The translations under genes and the position numbers were made by a program. From assembly GCA_903867985.1 (NCBI GenBank), contig CAIPTO010000143.1:1-52737 (forward strand): a stretch of 52,737 bases of DNA, read 5' to 3'. A model generated the notes under the pieces. The model saw only the letters and a program-made list of their open reading frames with translations, ran no database searches and was not told where the DNA came from. This document shows positions 17,434-25,877 of this stretch, in pieces. The stretch's first letter is position 1, and the number at the start of each line of letters is the position of its first letter. The stretch comes from an uncultured Elusimicrobia bacterium (GTDB taxonomy: Bacteria > Elusimicrobiota > Elusimicrobia > Elusimicrobiales > UBA9959).

Positions 17434-19266
17434 ATGGATACAAAAAAAATAGAGTTGCTTGCGCCGGCGAAGAATTTTTCAGCGGGCCTTGAGGCCGTAA
17501 ATTGCGGCGCCGACGCCGTTTATATCGGGGCTGAAGAATTCGGCGCCCGTCGCGCGGCGGCCAACACTCTCCACGACATAGAAAAGCTCGCCTCTTACGC
17601 GCATAAATACCGGGCTAAAGTTTACGCCGCAGTGAATACCATTCTCACGGATCTTGAGCTGGAGCGCGCCCAAAAACTTATCGGCCGCCTCTGGGAAGCC
17701 GGCGCCGACGCCGTCATCGTACAGGACATGGGCCTGCTGGAGCTGGACCTGCCTCCGATCCCGCTTTTCGCCAGCACGCAGACACACAACACCACTCCGG
17801 AAAAAGTCCTCTTCCTGGAAAAAGCCGGTTTCAGGCGGATCATCCTGGGGCGTGAACTCACCCTCGGGGAAATAAAGGCGATAAGGGCCAAAACGAAGGC
17901 GGAACTGGAATTTTTCGTGCATGGGTCGCTCTGCGTTTCGTACTCGGGCCAATGTTACATGAGCCACGCCTTAGGCGGACGGAGCGGCAACCGGGGGGAG
18001 TGCGCCCAGCCCTGCCGTAAACTTTACACGCTCAAGGACGACACAGGCAGGGATCTCGTAAAAAATAAACACCTGTTGTCCCTTAAAGATATGAACCTCT
18101 CGAAGCGCCTGGGCGACCTGCTGGACGCCGGGATAACTTCATTAAAGATCGAGGGCCGTCTGAGAGACGCGGATTACGCGAAGAACGTGGTTTCGTATTA
18201 CCGCCGGGAACTGGACAAGGTTCTGTCGCGTAAAAAACTGGGCAGGAGCTCTGTCGGCAAATCGTTCATCGATTTCACGCCGGACCTGAACAAGAGTTTC
18301 AACCGCGGTTACACGGAATATCTTCTGGACGGGGCAAGCGCGGGCACAGGAGCGCCGGATACTCCTAAGTTTATCGGAGAGCCGGTCGGCCGGGCGATAA
18401 AAGTGGATACTAAATCTTTCCGGCTGGACGGCGGAATCCCGCTTCATAACGGAGACGGCATCGCCTTTTTCGACGAGCGCGGCGTACTGGGCGGCACCCA
18501 TGTCAATATCGTATCCGCCGGCAAGATCATGCCGGTGAGCACGCGCGGCATCTCGGAGGGCGCGCCCATCTACCGTAATCTGGACAGGGAATTCATCCGC
18601 GTCCTTGAACGGGACAAATCAGCGCGCAAGCTGGGCGTCAGGATGAAGTTCGCCGAAACGCCGGAAGGATTCACGCTTAACGCCACGGATGAAGAAGGTT
18701 TTTCGGCCGGAATCTCGTGCATGCCAGGCAAGACCAAGGCAGAAAAACCAGAAGCCGCGCTGGAGACGATAAAGAGACAGCTTTCCAAAATAGGCGAAAC
18801 CGGCTTTTATCTCCAGGATCTTGAACTGGAACTATCCGCCCCGTACTTCATTCCCGTCAGCGTTCTGAACGACCTGCGGCGCAGGGTGCTTGAGCAGCTT
18901 GACGCTTCTCGGATTTCAGCGTATAAGCGGCAGGAGGTGAATTTCAAAAAGACTACGCATAAATACCCGGCCAAAGAATTGAACTTTACGTCCAATATTC
19001 TGAACTCTAAGGCCGTGGAATTCTACAAGCGGCACGGCGTAACGGAAATAGAGCGGGCTGCAGAATTCGGCGCAGAGATAGGCGACAGGCCGCTGATGAC
19101 CATGAAGTCCTGCCTGAGACACCGGCTGAACATGTGCCCCAAAACGGACGGTAAGGGCGGAAAGGCCGAACCGCTTTTCCTTGAAGACGAGGAAGGGCGC
19201 TTGTTCCGTCTTGATTTCAACTGCCCCGATTGCCTCGTGACCCTTAAAATCGGAAAACTAAAGTAA
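17434..19266 (+). CDS. U32 family protein (RlhA/YegQ-like)
   Basis: 610 residues. The N-terminal TIM-barrel-like U32 domain opens with ELLAPAKNFSAGLEAVNCGADAVYIGA and contains the family Cys/His cluster (CVSYSGQCYMSHALGGRSGNRGECAQPCR). Relatives work in tRNA/rRNA hydroxylation, such as RlhA (5-hydroxycytidine in 23S rRNA) and TrhP/TrhO-type tRNA U34 modification. The length is nearest to RlhA, with an extra C-terminal region ending in a CLRHRLNMC... CPDC group that may bind a metal or cluster. Despite the 'peptidase U32' label, protease activity is doubtful. It overlaps no neighbour; yaeQ follows after 9 nt. Confidence 0.82.
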   Translation: MDTKKIELLAPAKNFSAGLEAVNCGADAVYIGAEEFGARRAAANTLHDIEKLASYAHKYRAKVYAAVNTILTDLELERAQKLIGRLWEAGADAVIVQDMGLLELDLPPIPLFASTQTHNTTPEKVLFLEKAGFRRIILGRELTLGEIKAIRAKTKAELEFFVHGSLCVSYSGQCYMSHALGGRSGNRGECAQPCRKLYTLKDDTGRDLVKNKHLLSLKDMNLSKRLGDLLDAGITSLKIEGRLRDADYAKNVVSYYRRELDKVLSRKKLGRSSVGKSFIDFTPDLNKSFNRGYTEYLLDGASAGTGAPDTPKFIGEPVGRAIKVDTKSFRLDGGIPLHNGDGIAFFDERGVLGGTHVNIVSAGKIMPVSTRGISEGAPIYRNLDREFIRVLERDKSARKLGVRMKFAETPEGFTLNATDEEGFSAGISCMPGKTKAEKPEAALETIKRQLSKIGETGFYLQDLELELSAPYFIPVSVLNDLRRRVLEQLDASRISAYKRQEVNFKKTTHKYPAKELNFTSNILNSKAVEFYKRHGVTEIERAAEFGAEIGDRPLMTMKSCLRHRLNMCPKTDGKGGKAEPLFLEDEEGRLFRLDFNCPDCLVTLKIGKLK

Positions 19267-19275
19267 CGAGGAACG

Positions 19276-19800
19276 ATGACACTCAGATGCGAGCTTAATA
19301 TAAACGGGGGAACCAGGCGCATCCTGCTTGTAGCCAAAGAGGAAGAGCCCGCGGAACATGTGGCGCTGCGGCTTGCGGCCGCGATACTGTTTTTTGACCG
19401 GGAACCGGCTCTGGAGGCCGGCCCCAGCCATCCCGCCGTGATTGATGTGGGTTTTTATCCGGATTTGCTTGTAACGAACGACGCGGGCGGAGTGGATGTC
19501 TGGATAGAGTGCGGCACAGTAGCTGTAAATAAACTGACAAAGGTCGCCAGACGCGTTCGCGCGGCCAGGCTTGTGGTGCTCCGGGAGAGCCCTGAAGACG
19601 GAGTCCGTTTCAGGGAAGTCATAAAAAAAGAAATTCCCAAAGGCGACAAGATAGAAATCTGGGCCTGGCCTAAGGAGGATTTTGCGCGGTGGACCTCCGC
19701 ACTTAAAGAATCCACGCATGTTTTTGGCGAGGCTTCCGGCAAATCTCTGAACCTGGTCCTGAATGAAATCCCTTTCGACGTGCAGCTGATCTCATGCTGA
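19276..19800 (+). CDS. yaeQ: YaeQ family protein
   Basis: 174 residues, the YaeQ length. It shows the family pattern of a PD-(D/E)XK-like core: YPDLLVTNDAGGVDVWIECGTV, with Asp then Glu, followed by the basic KLTKVARRVRAARLVVL stretch. Relatives are structural members of the nuclease superfamily with no proven activity. It is probably translated with the next gene, since its stop codon overlaps that gene's ATG by 7 nt. Confidence 0.82.
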   Translation: MTLRCELNINGGTRRILLVAKEEEPAEHVALRLAAAILFFDREPALEAGPSHPAVIDVGFYPDLLVTNDAGGVDVWIECGTVAVNKLTKVARRVRAARLVVLRESPEDGVRFREVIKKEIPKGDKIEIWAWPKEDFARWTSALKESTHVFGEASGKSLNLVLNEIPFDVQLISC

Positions 19801-20321
19801 AGAACGATATCTGCCAAGAAGTCATGGGGTTTCTGGAAAATCTGCGGCGCGATCTCCCCGGCATTTTTTCCGGACGCCGCCCTGATCCCTCGCCCTCCCC
19901 TAAACCTCATATCCGCCCGGACGCCAGATCGTCCGGACACCCGACTCCTGACGCCGCCGGCATCGGCAGAAAAATGGCCGGGGGGATAATAAAGGGACGC
20001 ATCAAAAATATCGGCTCCTCCATGGGCCTGGAATACGGCCGCATTTTTATCAAGGACCAGAAAACATTATGGGCGAGCTGCTCCGGCAAAAGGAATCTGA
20101 ATTTTAACTGGCGTCTGGCCGCCGCTCCCCCCGAGATACTGGATTACGTGGTAATACATGAACTTTGCCACCTCAGGGAGATGAACCATTCAAAAAAATT
20201 CTGGGGGTTGGTAGGCGAGGCCTGCCCTGACTACAAGGCCCGAAAAAAATGGCTCAACGACCATTCGCGCGAGCTGCGCAACGGAAGAGAACTCCTGACT
20301 CCGGTAAACAGAGATTCCTGA
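19794..20321 (+). CDS. YgjP-like (DUF45) metallopeptidase-fold protein
   Basis: 175 residues. The zinc motif is H122-E-L-C-H126 with H132 as third ligand (HELCHLREMNHSKKFWGLV), exactly the spacing of the YgjP/DUF45 family. The upstream strand NLNFNWRLAAAPPEILDYVV is also typical. Full-length relatives (~230 residues) have a longer N-terminal domain; here residues 1-65 are a Pro/Arg/Ser-rich lead that does not resemble it. The gene may therefore be a shortened version. Function in the family is unsettled (protease or nucleotide hydrolase). Confidence 0.8.
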   Translation: MLKNDICQEVMGFLENLRRDLPGIFSGRRPDPSPSPKPHIRPDARSSGHPTPDAAGIGRKMAGGIIKGRIKNIGSSMGLEYGRIFIKDQKTLWASCSGKRNLNFNWRLAAAPPEILDYVVIHELCHLREMNHSKKFWGLVGEACPDYKARKKWLNDHSRELRNGRELLTPVNRDS

Positions 20322-20327
20322 ACAGCC

Positions 20328-21626
20328 CTACTCCATTTCTTCTTTTCCAGCCAAATAATCCGCAGCGCCCGCCGCCGGAGAAAAGCCTCCCTTCTGGCAA
20401 GAAGGCGCGTTTTTTCCGTCTTCGTGAAGGAAGCATCGCGATAGCACGAGGGTGGCCGCGCAGTAGCAGATAATTGTGATGAGAAAAGACATGGTGAAAC
20501 CGAAGTCCATCTGCAGGGTGCCGCTAAGCTTGGCGCCGAAGGCCCACAGCAGGCTCCAGCACGCGGTATACATGGCGCTGGCCAGGGGATGCGCCTCCTT
20601 TTTAAAACGCGATAACATAAACACGCTGTAGATTGGCGAACTGGCGTTCATCAACATGGTGCGGATAAAAGCCGCCGCGACCGTGGGCAGGATCAGCCCG
20701 GAGAAGCCCATGGTGGCCAGAAAGGGGATGGAGAGCGACTGAAGCGTTATCATCGCGCCCACCTGGCCTTTTTTCTTTACCAGCCACGGCCCGATAAGCC
20801 CTCCCGCCGCCATCGAAAGCGGCATGAGCGACATATAAAATCCCAGGCTCGATATCTGCAGGTTGAACCCCGTCTTAAAAAAAATGTTAAGGTACGGCAT
20901 TATCATGCCGGCGCCGAAGCCGATCATTATCTGGGGCAGGAATACCATGAACGCAGCCAGAGGTTTTACTCCGCCCAAGTCAAGCTTAATAGGCGCGCGC
21001 GCCTTTTGTGGCGGCTCTTCGATATAAAATACCGGCAGTATGGCCGCGGCCATCAACGCTACGCCGGTCAGCATCGTCACGCGATAAGCCGCCGCGCTTT
21101 CAGCTCCGCCTGACAGCAGCACCGCGGCCCAGTCGGTCAGCGAGCCGCCTATCAGGTTTCCGAGGAACCCGGCCAGCATTGAAAAAGCAAATTGAAAACT
21201 GAAAACCAGGTTCCGGTCTTTTTCAGTGGAATACCTGGCCATCAAAGGCCACGCGGTTATGGCCATAAAGGCGCCTGCAAAACCGGAAAGGAACCTGAAC
21301 GATATCAGCATGGCTTTCGATGGGAAAATAGCCAGGCCCAAAGCGGAAACCGAGGCGATGCCCAGCGCGATAATCAGGTTTTTTTTGAGCGGCAGATTGA
21401 CGCAAAGCAGCGCCAGCGGCACGGCCAAGGCCGCGGTCACGAACACCGGGATGGATTCCAGCGTGCCCAGGAACTCCCGGGTGTAGCCGAGTTTAAGTAT
21501 GTAAAGATTATATACCAGACCGAAAACGCTCTGTGAGACGGCCAGGATGAAGGTAATGTAAATAAAAAGTCTGGCGTTCTTCTGAAAATCCCTGAATCGC
21601 AGGAAATATTGCCTTAAGGAGTTCAT
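20328..21626 (-). CDS. Major facilitator superfamily transporter
   Basis: 432 residues with 12 hydrophobic helices in two sets of six. Cytoplasmic loops between helices carry the usual basic residues (MARYSTEKDR after helix 4). A longer frame extends upstream to 21818, but that part overlaps the ChaN-like gene and looks non-coding, so ATG 21626 is used although no Shine-Dalgarno is visible. It lies 31 nt after the ChaN-like gene, so the two may be cotranscribed. The substrate cannot be predicted; linkage to a haem-binding-type protein hints at haem or metal, but only weakly. Confidence 0.8.
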   Translation of the reverse strand: MNSLRQYFLRFRDFQKNARLFIYITFILAVSQSVFGLVYNLYILKLGYTREFLGTLESIPVFVTAALAVPLALLCVNLPLKKNLIIALGIASVSALGLAIFPSKAMLISFRFLSGFAGAFMAITAWPLMARYSTEKDRNLVFSFQFAFSMLAGFLGNLIGGSLTDWAAVLLSGGAESAAAYRVTMLTGVALMAAAILPVFYIEEPPQKARAPIKLDLGGVKPLAAFMVFLPQIMIGFGAGMIMPYLNIFFKTGFNLQISSLGFYMSLMPLSMAAGGLIGPWLVKKKGQVGAMITLQSLSIPFLATMGFSGLILPTVAAAFIRTMLMNASSPIYSVFMLSRFKKEAHPLASAMYTACWSLLWAFGAKLSGTLQMDFGFTMSFLITIICYCAATLVLSRCFLHEDGKNAPSCQKGGFSPAAGAADYLAGKEEME

Positions 21627-21657
21627 ATGGCTGCAAAATCCGGACGCTTGAAACCGG

Positions 21658-22686
21658 TCACTGGTTAGTTGCAGAGTGATCCATGTACCAAACATAATCC
21701 GCGAGGCCCGCGTCTTCGGCAGGCAAAACGGCGGGACATACGGCTGCGTCCTTCGGATAAAATGAAACCGCGCGCAAGCCGGGGGCCCGTGATCCCACCG
21801 AAGACGGGATCCCGGCATTGTAGATCACATGTCCGGAGCCGGCCACGACCATGCCCGCAAATCCGGGGTTGGCGTTAAGAAAATCGGCCAGGCGCGCGCC
21901 CATGGTTTCGTTCCAGGCGCACATCGCGGCGAGATAATTCTCAAAAGTGAACATGTCCCCCATGCCTTTTTTCCCGGAGCCCCCCTCCCTATTCCCGTGC
22001 CCTTCAAAAGCCTGCCTTACATATTTTATGTAAGCCTCGTTCTTTGTAATCTCCACCTTGGCCGGCAGATATCGCTTTTCCTCAGGGGAAAGTCCGTCCA
22101 GCCCGGCGCGCGCTATTTTGGCCACCACTTTTTTGGGCAGGTTAAGGGCAAGGGCTTTCAGTTTATTGGCGCGAATAAAATCAAAAAGCGGCTTGTAAAA
22201 GCTGAAACTGAATCCCCATTCATCCTTCCAGCCGGCCTTTAGAAGAAACTCCTCTTCGCCTATCTTTCCACCCGCGTAATCGTCCAGGATCGGCTGCAGC
22301 GTCATGTTCAGCATCTCAAACCCGACCGCGACTTTTTCGCCGCGCGCTTCGCCAAGCGCCTTGAGCGCCTCCAATTGAGCAAGGTGATCCTTAATCTGGT
22401 CATGGGTTTCGCCGGAGAAAACAACGTCCGCGGCGCGAATGACGGCTTTAAAGGCGGCCTCACCGCCCAGCGGGCCGCCGGAAAGGCCGTTGAAAACACA
22501 GAACCCCGGCGTCTCACCGGATACGGCCCCGCGCCGCACGGCGACTTCCGGCCTTTCAGCGGAAATTTTCACATTGTCCGTCAAAGCCGGACGGGCTGTT
22601 TTCCGGTCAAAAGAAACGGAGCTTCCGGCAAAAGCTCCGGAATTAAAAAACATGAAAAATGGCAAAACCGATAAGCGTGTTTTCAC
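21658..22686 (-). CDS. ChaN-like haem-binding family exported protein
   Basis: 342 residues from GTG, with a signal peptide (residues ~3-20). The ChaN/Tiki-fold motifs are visible: VVFSGETHDQIKDH (the GExH near residue 95), VAVGFEMLN, LNLPKKVVAKIARAGL, and MVVAGSGHVIYNAGIPS near the end. Some ChaN proteins bind haem between two subunits; others of the clan are metalloproteases. No lipobox Cys is seen, so it may be periplasmic rather than a lipoprotein. A TATAAT lies only 6 nt before the start codon. Confidence 0.82.
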   Translation of the reverse strand: MKTRLSVLPFFMFFNSGAFAGSSVSFDRKTARPALTDNVKISAERPEVAVRRGAVSGETPGFCVFNGLSGGPLGGEAAFKAVIRAADVVFSGETHDQIKDHLAQLEALKALGEARGEKVAVGFEMLNMTLQPILDDYAGGKIGEEEFLLKAGWKDEWGFSFSFYKPLFDFIRANKLKALALNLPKKVVAKIARAGLDGLSPEEKRYLPAKVEITKNEAYIKYVRQAFEGHGNREGGSGKKGMGDMFTFENYLAAMCAWNETMGARLADFLNANPGFAGMVVAGSGHVIYNAGIPSSVGSRAPGLRAVSFYPKDAAVCPAVLPAEDAGLADYVWYMDHSATNQ

Positions 22687-22692
22687 GATTTA

Positions 22693-22698
22693 ATTATA
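22693..22698 (-). promoter_or_regulatory. -10 element close to the ChaN-like start codon
   Basis: TATAAT on the minus strand ends 6 nt before the GTG at 22686. Transcription from it would begin at or next to the start codon, giving a leaderless message. The -35 region is not consensus. Confidence 0.35.
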
Positions 22699-22825
22699 GT
22701 ATATCCGTGTTTAACTTGCCGAACCACGAACGTCCGTTAATCTTTTTTGGTATCATATCCTGAGTGAACGCCGGAACTTCAAGTTAAAACCGAGTTTTTG
22801 ATTGCAATAAATCAGCGGAGGGCTA

Positions 22826-23779
22826 ATGCTTAAGAAATTACTTATCGGATTCGCGGTGTGCGCGTCAATATCCGGCGCAATGGCGGCTTCAGCCGAAAAC
22901 ATGGACTTCGACGGGGCGGGAATTAACGGCGCCGTGGACACTCTGAAATCCAGGCTGGAAATTACAGGTTTTCCCCAAGTTCCTCCGGCCGAAACTTTCC
23001 GATCCGCCGCGGAAAGAACCGTACACGCAAAAGGATTCGTCAGAAAAGACCTTCCGACTAACTACTGGAAGCATTTCAAGTACCCTGATATGAAGATTCC
23101 GAACACCCTGGACCTGCGCCCGAATCTGACCCAGATAGAGAACCAGGGCTCGTGCGGAAGCTGCTGGGCTTTCAGTCTTACGGCCACGCACCGCGACGGG
23201 CACGCCCTGGCTGGAAAAGATCCGGGACGCCTTTCGCAGGAATGGCTGGTAGACAATTCGACCGAGGCCGCGGGATGTAACGGCGGCTACTTCGATTCGG
23301 CCAACGAACTGGTGACCCCCGGCCAGCCGCTCTGGGCAGCTTGTCCCTATAAGCAGGGTTCGGGGAAATGTTCCGTGAACCTGCCGCCTGCCGCCCGCAT
23401 AACCGCCTGGTATATGCTGGGAGAGAAGGGCAAAAGTCCTACAACCCAGGAGATCGAGGCTTATATGGCCAGCTCCGGTAAATCTATATCCATCGGAGTT
23501 GCCGCGGCCGCCGGGCGCTGGGAAAGCTACTCCGGCGGAATTTACAACGCCTGCGTCTCCGGTCAATTGGACCACATGATAAACATCGTGGGCTGGGACA
23601 ACGAAGGCGCCGCTTTCGACGCCAGCGGAAATCTGCCCCCCGGCAAAGGTGTCTGGATCCTGCGCAACAGCTGGGGTAAATCCTGGGGAGAGAATGGCTA
23701 CATGCGCACAAAAATGACCGATCCTTCAGGCAACCGGTGCAACGCCGTGGCAGAAGAGGCCGCCTACTTCGACTTTTAA
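22826..23779 (+). CDS. Secreted papain-like (C1A) cysteine protease
   Basis: 317 residues with a signal peptide (cleavage near residue 22), a ~70-residue pro-region, and a mature C1 domain from about residue 92 (PNTLDLRPNLTQIENQGSCG). The catalytic set is complete: Q107, C113 (QGSCGSCWAF), H250 (LDHMINIVGW) and N281 (ILRNSWGKSWGENGYM). The CNGGYFDSA stretch gives the usual disulfide partner. It would degrade proteins outside the cytoplasm. C1A proteases are much commoner in eukaryotes than bacteria. GCGGAGGG precedes the ATG. It is monocistronic and convergent with rsmH. Confidence 0.93.
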   Translation: MLKKLLIGFAVCASISGAMAASAENMDFDGAGINGAVDTLKSRLEITGFPQVPPAETFRSAAERTVHAKGFVRKDLPTNYWKHFKYPDMKIPNTLDLRPNLTQIENQGSCGSCWAFSLTATHRDGHALAGKDPGRLSQEWLVDNSTEAAGCNGGYFDSANELVTPGQPLWAACPYKQGSGKCSVNLPPAARITAWYMLGEKGKSPTTQEIEAYMASSGKSISIGVAAAAGRWESYSGGIYNACVSGQLDHMINIVGWDNEGAAFDASGNLPPGKGVWILRNSWGKSWGENGYMRTKMTDPSGNRCNAVAEEAAYFDF

Positions 23780-23812
23780 GCGCTACAGCGCCTGCCATTC
23801 ATTTATATTAGA

Positions 23813-24901
23813 TTATTGTGCCGGCGCCGAAGAGCGCACGGCCCACCGGAGTTTCGCGCAGGAAGAGCGCGAGTTTTTCTTTTGTTCCTCTGGAGATGGG
23901 CGCAGGCAGGTCGGGGCTACACCTGAGTATATTCCGGCCTCCGCGCCTGCCGCAAAAGCCTTCTTCACCCTGCGGTCCTCGCCTGAATGAAAAGACAGTA
24001 TAGCCGCTCTGCCGCCCGGCTTAAGGCACCAGGGAAGCGCCTCCAAAAACCGGTCCAGCACGCTCAATTCCTCGTTCACGCCTATGCGCAGCGCCATAAA
24101 GGCGCGCTGCAGCGATCTTTTTATAGCGTTATCGGTTTCTTTTGAAGGAAGTTTTTTCAGCGCGGCGCGCACCGTGTCCGATAGCTGGGTAGTCGTAGTT
24201 ATCGGCGTCAGGCTGCTCTTGATGGAGCGCGCGATAGTTTCCGCGTGGGGCTCGTCGGCGTTCTCGGCCAGCAGAGCGGTCAGCGCTTTCACACTTATCG
24301 ATTTCAGCAGTTCCGAAGCCGGAACTCCCCGCGACGGATTAAGGCGGAGATCCAGCGGCCCGTCAAACTTGTAGGTGAAGCCGCGCCCGGGATTATCCAG
24401 CTGCATAGAAGAAACGCCAAGGTCGGCCAGGATAAAGTCAAACCCGCCGCCAGCCTCGCCCATCAGCCCCATGATACCGGCAAAGTTCATCCTACGGGCG
24501 ATAAAAATATCTTCTGAAAAACCTAAGCCCCGCAGGCGGGCCTCCGCGCGCGGCAGTTCTATCGGGTCCACATCAAGAGCAAAAAGCCTTCCTCCCGGAG
24601 CCAGACGCGAAAGAATCTCGCGCGCATGACCGCCGAAACCCAGGGTGGCGTCCAAACCGGTTTCACCGGGCTTGGGGTCAAGGATCTCAAGGATCTCTTT
24701 TACGCAGATAGGGATATGCATACCGGCAGGAGTGCGGCCGCGCGCGATGACGTGCTCAACATCTTCGGCATATTTTTCAGGGTTGAGCTCTTTATATTTG
24801 TCTTCAAATCGCCGCGGATTCCTGCCGCTATAGCGAATGCGGCGTTTATGGGGTTTCGGCGCTTCCGGCGAGCCCTGGGGTTCCTGTTGGTCCGGCGTCA
24901 T
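23813..24901 (-). CDS. rsmH: 16S rRNA (cytosine-1402-N4)-methyltransferase RsmH
   Basis: 362 residues. The SAM site GLDATLGFGGHAREIL, the FDFILADLGVSSMQLDNPGRGFT motif and the GGRAAILSFHSGEDRRVKKAF motif are all typical of RsmH (MraW), which methylates C1402 of 16S rRNA. Most RsmH proteins begin at the HIPVLLKEV-like strand; here about 58 extra basic residues precede it. An in-frame GTG or ATG further upstream (24952) is possible, but the ATG at 24901 follows a TATAAT by 7 nt. It is not in a dcw cluster: no ftsL, ftsI or mur genes are adjacent. Confidence 0.92.
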   Translation of the reverse strand: MTPDQQEPQGSPEAPKPHKRRIRYSGRNPRRFEDKYKELNPEKYAEDVEHVIARGRTPAGMHIPICVKEILEILDPKPGETGLDATLGFGGHAREILSRLAPGGRLFALDVDPIELPRAEARLRGLGFSEDIFIARRMNFAGIMGLMGEAGGGFDFILADLGVSSMQLDNPGRGFTYKFDGPLDLRLNPSRGVPASELLKSISVKALTALLAENADEPHAETIARSIKSSLTPITTTTQLSDTVRAALKKLPSKETDNAIKRSLQRAFMALRIGVNEELSVLDRFLEALPWCLKPGGRAAILSFHSGEDRRVKKAFAAGAEAGIYSGVAPTCLRPSPEEQKKNSRSSCAKLRWAVRSSAPAQ

Positions 24902-24908
24902 TATCTGT

Positions 24909-24914
24909 ATTATA
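24909..24914 (-). promoter_or_regulatory. -10 element adjacent to rsmH start
   Basis: TATAAT on the minus strand, 7 nt before the rsmH ATG, suggests a leaderless or very short-leader transcript. If wrong, translation could start at the internal ATG of the HIPICVKEI strand. Confidence 0.4.
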
Positions 24915-24960
24915 CACTTTTCAATAAAACCCGGCCCACAAGGACTACTCAACCATTCGC

Positions 24961-24985
24961 AAAAGGCCTAAACGGGCATGGGTCT
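24961..24985 (+). promoter_or_regulatory. Hairpin element upstream of exported protein (copy 2)
   Basis: AGGCCTA and TGGGTCT form a 7-bp stem (two G-T pairs) with an 8-nt loop, preceded by AAA. It matches the element at 2033-2057 in 20 of 25 bases and lies 94 nt before the ATG at 25080. Confidence 0.45.
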
Positions 24986-25034
24986 CTTGCCTGAATTTTA
25001 AAGGTCTTTAGCCTATTATATCCGGGATCGCACT

Positions 25035-25062
25035 TTGATAAAATTTGGTATACAAATATAAG
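25035..25062 (+). promoter_or_regulatory. Sigma70-type promoter of the 198-residue exported protein
   Basis: TTGATA (25035-25040), a 16-nt spacer and TATAAG (25057-25062). The start would fall about 10 nt before the ATG, close to the GGAG ribosome site, so a longer transcript from further upstream is also possible. Confidence 0.4.
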
Positions 25063-25079
25063 AGCAACAGGAGAAATAA

Positions 25080-25676
25080 ATGAAAAAAATAATTATATCC
25101 ATTGCGGCGTTGACATTTCTTGGCGCGACGGCATTCGCCTCCAACTATCCCCTCGATTATATGAACCAGAGCGCGGTAGCCATAACAGCCGGCCCGGCGA
25201 TCCTGGTGGAAGTTAACACCATGCAGAGCGGCTACAAGTATGTCATCGGATATAAGAAATCCGGCTTACTGGCCGGCAGGGCTGACCACGTGAACGCCTA
25301 TGTAAAGATCTACTACAAACTGACGGCAATTAACGGGCAGTGGTCCTCCCCGCTGACGGCGGAAAAACAGATAAAATTGACTCCCGAATGGAACGGCACC
25401 GGCTATGTCAGCGGCGAACTGTCGCAATACACCAGCTATGGCAACGACGGCCTCCTCTTTGTTCCGGACAGCGCGCTCTCACAAAACATGGTGGAAATTG
25501 AGAAGATAGAACTGGCATTCAACGTGAACGGCCAATGGGACTCCAACTACAGCGCTAATTACACCATCTCGACCAGCACACTCTACCGCGTGGGAGAAAG
25601 GTTTAAATCCGGCTACGTCTCTTCGAACATCGCAACTGACACCTGGAACTTTATAGTCAGCATGATGCGCAAATAG
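25080..25676 (+). CDS. Exported protein of unknown function, beta-rich
   Basis: 198 residues with a classic signal peptide (MKKIIISIAALTFLG... cleavage after AFA, residue ~20). The mature part is rich in Tyr, Ser, Asn and alternating strands (YKYVIGYKKSG, VNAYVKIYYKL, IEKIELAFNVNG), suggesting an all-beta, perhaps immunoglobulin-like, periplasmic or surface domain. It has no Cys. I do not recognise the family. AGGAG precedes the ATG. A strong terminator follows, so it is a single-gene unit. Confidence 0.82.
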   Translation: MKKIIISIAALTFLGATAFASNYPLDYMNQSAVAITAGPAILVEVNTMQSGYKYVIGYKKSGLLAGRADHVNAYVKIYYKLTAINGQWSSPLTAEKQIKLTPEWNGTGYVSGELSQYTSYGNDGLLFVPDSALSQNMVEIEKIELAFNVNGQWDSNYSANYTISTSTLYRVGERFKSGYVSSNIATDTWNFIVSMMRK

Positions 25677-25707
25677 CGGATTTAAAACCCCGGGGGTTTA
25701 TATTTAC

Positions 25708-25743
25708 ACGACGACAACCATCCTTTGGTTGTCGTCGTTTTTT
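25708..25743 (+). terminator. Rho-independent terminator
   Basis: A perfect 13-bp stem (ACGACGACAACCA / TGGTTGTCGTCGT) with a 5-nt loop, followed by TTTTT. It ends the transcript of the exported protein. The interval 25744-25877 after it shows no gene. Confidence 0.95.
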
Positions 25744-25877
25744 ACGGGGGGGAAATATCAGTTTTGTAACAGCCTGTTTAAGAGGTCCGCATGAAGCGCA
25801 ATCCTGAATTTTTATCCCTTCGGGGGAGCTGCGCGGGGGAAATATTTTTACCCGCGCGAAAAAACTTACACGTGCGG

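Noticed and set aside
22889-23575. 228-residue minus-strand frame over the papain-like gene
   Set aside because: Antisense to a gene with complete catalytic motifs; no ribosome site and no recognisable fold.
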